Of a stretch of DNA of 47,396 bases, positions 42,061-47,396 are shown in pieces. The translations under genes were made by a program, and so were the position numbers. Below the pieces are notes generated by a model. The model was not told where the DNA came from. It saw nothing but the letters and a program-made list of their open reading frames with translations, and searched no databases. Origin of the DNA: a virus; the IMG/VR virus record IMGVR_UViG_3300008113_003915, positions 1 to 47,396 of that record; one strand, given 5' to 3'. Each line of letters opens with the position of its first letter. Position 1 is the stretch's first letter.

Positions 42061-42939
42061 TTATGGACGAAAGCTATGCTTCTTTTTATTGTTCTTATAA
42101 TTCTTTGGGTTGGATTCTTTGGACGCCGTCAAGGATACTCCAAGAGAAGCAACGGCTCCTAACGATCCTCTGAAGATATAGCTCCCAACGTGTTGTAGTT
42201 CCATCCATGGACACATATGTATCTTAATTCCAATCTTTGACGCATTACGGCAGAAGAAGTAATCCTCGGACAAATATCTCTTCGATTCTGGATCTATGCC
42301 ACAGTCAAAAAACGCAGTGATTTCTCTAGAACCGTCAAAGTTTTTAGTCCTAGCGTGATCTGGAATATACTTCAGTTCAGGGTAAGCACTTTCATACTGC
42401 GTAAAAACTTCTCTCGGTATTAACATAAACCCAGTCCCAGCTTCACTAACTTGAACTGGCTCGTCTAATTTAAACGCAGTTATACCTTTCGCTGGGTTAA
42501 ATACATAGTCGCCGGCATAGAATTGAAGATCAAACGGGTTTTCAGCTTTTCCAGCCTCAACCGCTGCCTTAATCTTTTCCCATGCGATTGTCTTTTTAGG
42601 ATATGGACCAGTAAGAACGTCATATTTCTCTGGGTTTAAAGTTTGAATTCCTAACAGAGATAGAACATCGTTAGCTCTGAAGCCAATATCAGAATCAATA
42701 AAGATAAGATGAGTACAGTCCGAACGAAGAAACTCGTCCACGATGTAGTTTCGTGCTCTTTGAACCAAGCTTTCGTTAAACAAGTAATAGAAATTTACTT
42801 CAATTCCGTACTTTGCAGCCAGAGCAGCTAGATCGTTCGTGGATTTGCAAAAAGTTCCTGCACACTGGCCTCCATACATAGGAGCACCTACGAATAAGGA
42901 ATATTTTTTAAGATGTTCAGTTGTTATTTCGAGTTTCAT
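42061..42939 (-). CDS. GT-A-type glycosyltransferase
   Basis: 292 residues. HLIFIDSDIGF (about 77-87) is the DxD-containing strand that binds nucleotide sugar and metal in GT-A enzymes. Upstream NESLVQRARNYIVDEFL and downstream SEDYFFCRNASKIGIKIHMC (acceptor loop with SED) follow the pattern of a family seen in many marine phages. Acceptor unknown: virion protein, DNA or host glycan. It has a ribosome-binding site (AAGGATAT) and lies nine bases after dexA. Confidence 0.75.
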   Translation of the reverse strand: MKLEITTEHLKKYSLFVGAPMYGGQCAGTFCKSTNDLAALAAKYGIEVNFYYLFNESLVQRARNYIVDEFLRSDCTHLIFIDSDIGFRANDVLSLLGIQTLNPEKYDVLTGPYPKKTIAWEKIKAAVEAGKAENPFDLQFYAGDYVFNPAKGITAFKLDEPVQVSEAGTGFMLIPREVFTQYESAYPELKYIPDHARTKNFDGSREITAFFDCGIDPESKRYLSEDYFFCRNASKIGIKIHMCPWMELQHVGSYIFRGSLGAVASLGVSLTASKESNPKNYKNNKKKHSFRP

Positions 42940-42948
42940 AATATATCC

Positions 42949-43575
42949 TTATAATAGGTCAAGATCGTTTTCAGCGCGATGTATTTGCTGAAAACGAAGT
43001 ACGTCAGCAAGAATATCCCACGCGCTGTCGTGTTTTTTGAATGATTTATTCCACTTCTCTTCATTGAGCATTGGAGTGAAACCATTTGTAGTTGAGAAGT
43101 TCATCTTTGCATCGATGTAGGTTCGCGTGTCACGAACTTTCCAATACTTAAGGTACTCTTCAAGATGCAGGCGTTTTCCTTCAGCATCAAACAAGCGAGA
43201 GAGAATGATTGGATCGAAAGTATTAGAACGACTCCACCAATAGTCGATCTTCGGAGACTTAATTAGAAAATCATGAAACTGTTGAACAAATTCTTTAACT
43301 GTTAGGTCCGTCTTCTTTGGCGCGATGTTAGCGCGAACATCAGCATCTTGTTCTTCCCAGAACTGCAGAGTGCTCTTGTCAATTTCCCAACTATAGTTCT
43401 TTACTTGATCCACTACAGATAGTTTAAACTTTCTAGTCTCGGTGATGCTATTTAGAGAGTACGGATTACTCGTAAACTTTTCGAAATTGAATACCATCAC
43501 CGAGCAGTCGATTACGGCACACTTGGTCGCATCCTTTCCCATGGTCTCAAAGTCGATTATAAGATGGTTGGTCAT
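42949..43575 (-). CDS. dexA: Exonuclease DexA (DEDDh family)
   Basis: 208 residues (T4 DexA: 227). HLIIDFETMG supplies Asp8 and Glu10; TFDPIIL supplies Asp121; HDSAWDILAD supplies His182 and Asp187, completing the DEDDh 3'-5' exonuclease set. KSTLQFWEEQDADVRANIAP parallels T4 DexA KSTIEWWKNQSPEARKNIAP. Degrades DNA or RNA from the 3' end. It overlaps the methyltransferase gene stop by four bases, so the two are translated together. Confidence 0.9.
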   Translation of the reverse strand: MTNHLIIDFETMGKDATKCAVIDCSVMVFNFEKFTSNPYSLNSITETRKFKLSVVDQVKNYSWEIDKSTLQFWEEQDADVRANIAPKKTDLTVKEFVQQFHDFLIKSPKIDYWWSRSNTFDPIILSRLFDAEGKRLHLEEYLKYWKVRDTRTYIDAKMNFSTTNGFTPMLNEEKWNKSFKKHDSAWDILADVLRFQQIHRAENDLDLL

Positions 43576-44789
43576 ACAAAAAATTCCTCTAGAGTTGCGT
43601 TCTGCGATCCAGTTCCGAGAGGATCGTATTCATTCTTTTCGTAATGATTGTTCTGACGTAGATAGTTTGTACCGGACATAGGCAACTCGCCACGAATAAA
43701 CTTTGCGATCTCAGAATGAATATCACGAGACGTTGGTACAGGAACGTTTTGTGCGATGTGGTTCATTTTAGCAAGACCGCCGACGAGTTCAAAGTCGTGA
43801 GGGAAGCCCATCATGTGCAGGGCTTCACGAACCGTAAGCGAACGGTCGTGAATTGGGTGTATCGTATCAGCAAGGTTGCGGCCGATAACAGCGTTCATGC
43901 ATTCGTCGAATACGTGAGTCGAGCTATCCCAGATGCCTTTATTATCTGCAAACTTTTTAATAGCGTGTTCCGATACTTTAATGCCACGAGCGTGGCCAAC
44001 CTCATGCATCCACTTGTTTGCTTCGTCGAGTAGGCCACTGCGATTAATGTAGTTAAAAGCTGTTATGTTACCACTACGAATAATGATGTCCCTTGGGTTT
44101 TCGTTCGTTCTTGCTTTGATAAACGCATAGTATGGTTCATCGTCGAGTTTGTTATTGATAACGAGATCTTGGTGCAGCGTGTTGTTCTCTATCTCTGCTA
44201 GATACTCACGGAAGTTCTTACGATCGCGTTTGAACCAAGCCATGATAGGTGCCTTTTCTGACTTCCAACCAATAGCAAAGGTACGATCACGAGCCTGCGG
44301 AATACCGTGATACATCGTAGATGTTTTGTACAGAGTTAAACTATAACCTCTTTTATTACAAATGTCAAACAAATTGTTCGCGACTGCGCGACCCTTATTC
44401 GTATAGAGAGCAGGAGCGTTTTCTACGACGACTGCCTTCGCTTCAAATAGGTCGATCGCGTCCTCGAATACCTTGTACATCCATTCGTTCTTGGCGCAGT
44501 TGGCACCCTTTGCTTCCGCAGTCTGGCCAGTGTTTAACTGAGAAAGAGCAGCACAGGGTGGTGTACCCGACACAACGTCTACCTTATGAATTGGTGGCCC
44601 GTTGTCAAGAAGGCGATACTCTAATCCGCGCCCTTTTACGTTGTTCTGATAGTTAACGTAGTGGCTATCGTTTGCTTGAAATCCATCGTATGAATAGATA
44701 GCAAGAGGAGGAACACCAAAAGCTTTTTCTGCTCCGAGCATCTGTCCACCAATGAGTGGGATATGAGGTACCCAAGTAATATCAGTCAT
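43572..44789 (-). CDS. C5 cytosine DNA methyltransferase
   Basis: 405 residues. Catalytic motif IV is GTPPCAALSQLNTGQ with Cys79; motif VI is VVENAP (Glu123); motif VIII is GIPQARDRTFAIGW (QxRxR at 165-169). Motif I (PLIGGQMLGAEKAFG, then IYSYDGFQAND) is atypical, lacking the usual F-x-G-x-G, though the layout fits SAM binding. The C-terminal part (RSLTVREALHMMGFPHDF) contains the conserved late motifs. It methylates cytosine at C5 in a target not readable here. Sits between dexA and a GT-B glycosyltransferase. Confidence 0.88.
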   Translation of the reverse strand: MTDITWVPHIPLIGGQMLGAEKAFGVPPLAIYSYDGFQANDSHYVNYQNNVKGRGLEYRLLDNGPPIHKVDVVSGTPPCAALSQLNTGQTAEAKGANCAKNEWMYKVFEDAIDLFEAKAVVVENAPALYTNKGRAVANNLFDICNKRGYSLTLYKTSTMYHGIPQARDRTFAIGWKSEKAPIMAWFKRDRKNFREYLAEIENNTLHQDLVINNKLDDEPYYAFIKARTNENPRDIIIRSGNITAFNYINRSGLLDEANKWMHEVGHARGIKVSEHAIKKFADNKGIWDSSTHVFDECMNAVIGRNLADTIHPIHDRSLTVREALHMMGFPHDFELVGGLAKMNHIAQNVPVPTSRDIHSEIAKFIRGELPMSGTNYLRQNNHYEKNEYDPLGTGSQNATLEEFFV

Positions 44790-44799
44790 TATTTTATCC

Positions 44800-46047
44800 T
44801 TATGTAAAAAAGTCTTCGAGAGTCAGTACAGTCTTCTTTTCAAAGACACTTACGTCTGGGCGTTGATAGTTAGAATCAAAAGCGGACATGATCTTATCGT
44901 TAATGAAAGTACCGTCATAATACTCAGGCTTAAGAACAGCTTTACGAAGATCCTTAAGTAATGTTTCGTATTCCTCTCTATTATCAATCAGATGCTGCAT
45001 ACGCTCGTAGAACTCAGAAGGAGTCTTTGGACGCAGAAAGTCTGGAATAGGAAGGTGACCCTGCATATCATAGGTCGGATGAAGAAATGGAATTACACCT
45101 GCGTGGATCATTTCGATATATTTCGAAGTAACCCAGCCTTCTTTAATAGGAATAATGAACGTGAACTTAACATCTTGAAGTTTCTTCTGAAGCTCGTCAA
45201 TTCGCGCGGATCCTTGAAAACGTGAGTCTTTATTTACAGCATCGTGTTCCCACTTACCGTAGATCTCAACGTCTTCAAACTTATCTAAAACCCATTCCTT
45301 AAGAAGATCGTAGCGAGATGGTTTACCTTCGTTAAGAACGACCATGAAGTCCGTCTTGCGATCGAGATTAATGTTTTGAGTATACTCATAGTCACCACAG
45401 AACGCAGTTTCCATTCCTGCATACTCAGAGTGTACGACTCGAGTGATACGTTCTTGGTCTTCGTAGCTACGAATAGAAAATGTTTCATAGTCGTAATCGT
45501 ATTGACCAAGAGAACGCATCGGCATATGGAACATATCGCGTGGTTGCTTAATCGTATAACGCGGATCGTTAACGATCTCAATATACGGTGGCTTCTCTTG
45601 GTTCAGCCAAGTAAAGATCGGTGTCGTGTACCACTTAGTCATGTCAAGAGTCGCAGCGGGTTTTCCATCATTACCTTCACGAACCTTTTCAATACGGTCA
45701 GGAATGGTAACGTTGCTCAGTTGACCGACCATCATTATGGTGAAGTCGAGAGTGATCTGCTTTTCTTTAAAGTAATTAACGATATGATCAAAATACTTCT
45801 GAGAAATATCAAGACCAACACCTTCCCATACGTCTACAACATTATCATACGGAAACAGATCCGCCTTCTCGATCTCAGAAAGAGTCGCAAAGTCAGATCT
45901 TCCGACGATGTAGAAAGTTTTATCCGGATTATTATTCGCAACTGCACGCAGAGTGCAGGATGCTTCGTTATCACCGCCGATTGGCGAGTACTTAGTGTTT
46001 CTAAATTTTACGGATTTGCCAACTTTGCAAAAACCAATCTTCATCAT
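44800..46047 (-). CDS. GT-B-like glycosyltransferase
   Basis: 415 residues from ATGATG at 46,047, chosen because the ATG overlaps the HAD stop (ATGATGA) and gives MMKIGFCKVGKSVKF; the longer frame to 46,065 lies inside the HAD gene. The C-terminal half has TFIIPIKEGWVTSKYIEMIH followed by AGVIPFLHP, the glycosyltransferase GT-B pattern in which a Glu binds the nucleotide sugar. The N-terminal part contains a Rossmann-like strand with SDFATLSEIEKADLF. The neighbour is a C5 methyltransferase, so DNA-base glycosylation is possible, but a glycan target is equally possible. Confidence 0.6.
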   Translation of the reverse strand: MMKIGFCKVGKSVKFRNTKYSPIGGDNEASCTLRAVANNNPDKTFYIVGRSDFATLSEIEKADLFPYDNVVDVWEGVGLDISQKYFDHIVNYFKEKQITLDFTIMMVGQLSNVTIPDRIEKVREGNDGKPAATLDMTKWYTTPIFTWLNQEKPPYIEIVNDPRYTIKQPRDMFHMPMRSLGQYDYDYETFSIRSYEDQERITRVVHSEYAGMETAFCGDYEYTQNINLDRKTDFMVVLNEGKPSRYDLLKEWVLDKFEDVEIYGKWEHDAVNKDSRFQGSARIDELQKKLQDVKFTFIIPIKEGWVTSKYIEMIHAGVIPFLHPTYDMQGHLPIPDFLRPKTPSEFYERMQHLIDNREEYETLLKDLRKAVLKPEYYDGTFINDKIMSAFDSNYQRPDVSVFEKKTVLTLEDFFT

Positions 46048-46406
46048 ATATCCCTCATAATCCATTCAATAAATTGATTCGGCAAGAGTGCCTTGTCATC
46101 CACATAGTATACTGCATTTGGTTTGCCAAACTGAAGTTCGTCGTATGGAACATCGTGTTCTTTGAGCCAGTTAATCGTAAGCTCGCCAACGTCTTCTATG
46201 ACTTTATTTATATCACCGCTATGTGTCGCCATTCGCCTAGCAGTAAAAAGAACGACGCGGTATCCGGATTGCTTTGCTTTTCTGATGGCTTCGATCATTT
46301 CTTTGATCGGTTTCGCCTTTCCATACTTCTCGAAAGTATCCTTCTCCGCATCGTTAGGTATACAAATAGTATGATCAATATCTATTACTAGAGCAGGCAT
46401 ATTCAT
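46044..46406 (-). CDS. HAD-superfamily phosphatase
   Basis: 120 residues. VIDIDHTI (Asp9, Asp11) is the HAD nucleophile/acid motif, VVLFTARR is motif II and FGKPNAVYYVDDKAL is the motif III-IV region. Small HAD phosphatases of this type dephosphorylate sugar phosphates in capsule and nucleotide-sugar pathways, or DNA 3' ends. It overlaps the kinase-like gene before it by 32 bases and the GT-B gene after it, forming a tight three-gene unit. Confidence 0.82.
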   Translation of the reverse strand: MNMPALVIDIDHTICIPNDAEKDTFEKYGKAKPIKEMIEAIRKAKQSGYRVVLFTARRMATHSGDINKVIEDVGELTINWLKEHDVPYDELQFGKPNAVYYVDDKALLPNQFIEWIMRDI

Positions 46407-47396
46407 TCACATAGTCCTTCATTTGTTGTTGCCGATTAGGGCTGTCATAGTGTAGAGGGATTGCTGTCGCAATCAGGAGTGCTCCGCCGTCAATGATCTC
46501 CCCGTATTCATTAGGATAGTACCTACGAACGATCTTACTAAAGCTTTCACGAACATACTTGGGATACGGCTTATTATGAAACAGCGAGTTGTAACCATGA
46601 TACAAGTCGTGAGAGAGTTTGCATAGATCGTATAGATTATCACCGCTACACCCGATGTGGTTACCGTATTCACCACGAGGATCCAGCAGAGTGATGCTAT
46701 CATTATATGGATTATACAATATATTTCCAAAATGTAAATCACCATGCATAGCTTGCACGGGCTGCGCCTTAATCATGCATTTAATCGCAACATCCATATA
46801 GAATTGTTTTTGAGGATCGTGAAGGCCCGTCTTTTCAAGTCTATCAGACGTCTTTGTGATCCACATCTTACGGACGCTTGTACTAAAGTCCCCAAGAAAA
46901 TCTGCGCTAGGAGTTTTATGAAAGTGGTTACGGATAGAAAGTATAACCTTTTCAATTAGATAGTCTATAGTACTCTTAGAAATGTCCTCGTGGATGAACA
47001 AGTCAGACAGCAGAGTACCGGACTCATAAGACAAGGATAGGCCGTATTCATCATCTAGCACCTTCGGGACGAACATTCGCTGCTTAGAGTTGAGCCCGCC
47101 ATACCACTTCTTTTCGTTCATAACAGTCTTTACGGCGAAGTCGTTCGTATAGTTTGGAATCTTCGTTACTACGTTAAGATCAGGATCGTACTTAAACGAA
47201 TTGAACTCTCTTGCTTTAAAAGTAAGGAACTCTGCACATGTACGATGATACGAGGCAATATCTCCGATGTCGTACCACTTGTTCGTATTCACTCTTTCGA
47301 ATGATTTAACAGTCAGCTTAGAATACATCTCAAGAGCAAACGAGATATCGTATTCTGAAGTATGTGAGAATGAATGATATGCTGCGTGCCCATCTT
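46375..47396 (-). CDS. APH/choline-kinase-like phosphotransferase, N-terminus beyond the window
   Basis: The frame has an ATG at 47,328 but stays open to the right edge (reading DGHAAYHSFSHTSEYDISFA before that ATG), so the N-terminus is probably cut and the protein is longer than 317 residues. Catalytic loop MHGDLHFGNILYN (His195, Asp197 and Asn202, counted from that ATG) and the metal-binding segment LLDPRGEYG (Asp216) match the aminoglycoside/choline kinase fold. In phage and bacterial surface-sugar loci such kinases phosphorylate sugars or choline. It overlaps the HAD gene, so kinase and phosphatase are co-expressed. Confidence 0.72.
   Translation of the reverse strand, partial: DGHAAYHSFSHTSEYDISFALEMYSKLTVKSFERVNTNKWYDIGDIASYHRTCAEFLTFKAREFNSFKYDPDLNVVTKIPNYTNDFAVKTVMNEKKWYGGLNSKQRMFVPKVLDDEYGLSLSYESGTLLSDLFIHEDISKSTIDYLIEKVILSIRNHFHKTPSADFLGDFSTSVRKMWITKTSDRLEKTGLHDPQKQFYMDVAIKCMIKAQPVQAMHGDLHFGNILYNPYNDSITLLDPRGEYGNHIGCSGDNLYDLCKLSHDLYHGYNSLFHNKPYPKYVRESFSKIVRRYYPNEYGEIIDGGALLIATAIPLHYDSPNRQQQMKDYVNEYACSSNRY

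Noticed and set aside
46205-46212. TATAAATA on the minus strand inside the HAD gene
   Set aside because: It is within coding sequence about 160 bases before the GT-B start; no support that it is used, so not listed as a promoter.

Overview
The window is a piece of a marine T4-like myovirus genome (tailed phage, T4 superfamily). The evidence is homology and gene order. It carries the clamp and clamp-loader block gp45, gp44, gp62, regA in T4 order; the baseplate wedge block gp25, gp6, gp7-like, gp8; gp53, gp48, a gp27-like hub and a gp5-like spike; a gp4 head-completion nuclease; a gp26-type chaperone and a gp29-like tape measure. It also has T4-type late promoters (TATAAATA). Many accessory families resemble those of uncultured marine T4-like phages: collagen-like fibres, kelch-like repeat fibres, a DUF4815-like structural protein, S74 chaperone domains, a sulfotransferase and Hsp20. 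Host identity cannot be read from the window; no photosynthesis gene is present. There are no rRNA or tRNA genes, insertion sequences or CRISPR arrays that I can see.

Layout. (1) 1-33,144, all on the minus strand: late structural genes, read right to left. gp48, gp53, a small protein, gp27-like, gp5 spike with a C-terminal SleB-type hydrolase, an M15-peptidase baseplate protein, gp25, gp6, gp7-like and gp8 come first. A 1790-residue DUF4815-like protein, a small coiled coil and an S74 fibre follow, then a tail-fibre locus: a 1043-residue beta-helix-like protein, two collagen-like proteins (one ending in S74), a glycine-rich adhesin, the remnant of a repeat gene, four tandem six-repeat propeller genes and a sulfotransferase cut by the window edge. 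(2) 33,157-37,809, plus strand: gp4, a conserved neighbour, a tail-tube-fold protein (gp54-like), a gp26-type chaperone, a short ORF reachable by a candidate -1 frameshift, and the tape measure, closed by a strong bidirectional terminator. (3) 37,813-42,057, minus strand: a broken hsp20, small genes, a dUTPase-fold protein, regA, gp62, a zinc-ribbon protein, gp44, a small protein and gp45, with a sigma70-like promoter ahead of gp45. (4) 42,061-47,396, minus strand: a GT-A glycosyltransferase, DexA exonuclease, a C5 cytosine methyltransferase, a GT-B-like glycosyltransferase, a HAD phosphatase and an APH-like kinase that runs off the right edge.

How it fits together. Regions 1 and 2 build the baseplate, tail and host-recognition fibres late in infection. 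They are driven from two face-to-face late promoters at 33,157-33,188 and from further late promoters inside the minus-strand block. Region 3 supplies the replication clamp machinery and its translational repressor. Region 4 appears to be a nucleic-acid and glycan modification module. The most striking observations are a T_TTT_TTT -1 frameshift candidate joining the gp26-type gene to the short ORF before the tape measure; four paralogous repeat genes that each keep exactly six repeats, most with a late promoter built into the stop-codon region; a relic of a further copy; and an hsp20 gene broken by an internal out-of-frame deletion.
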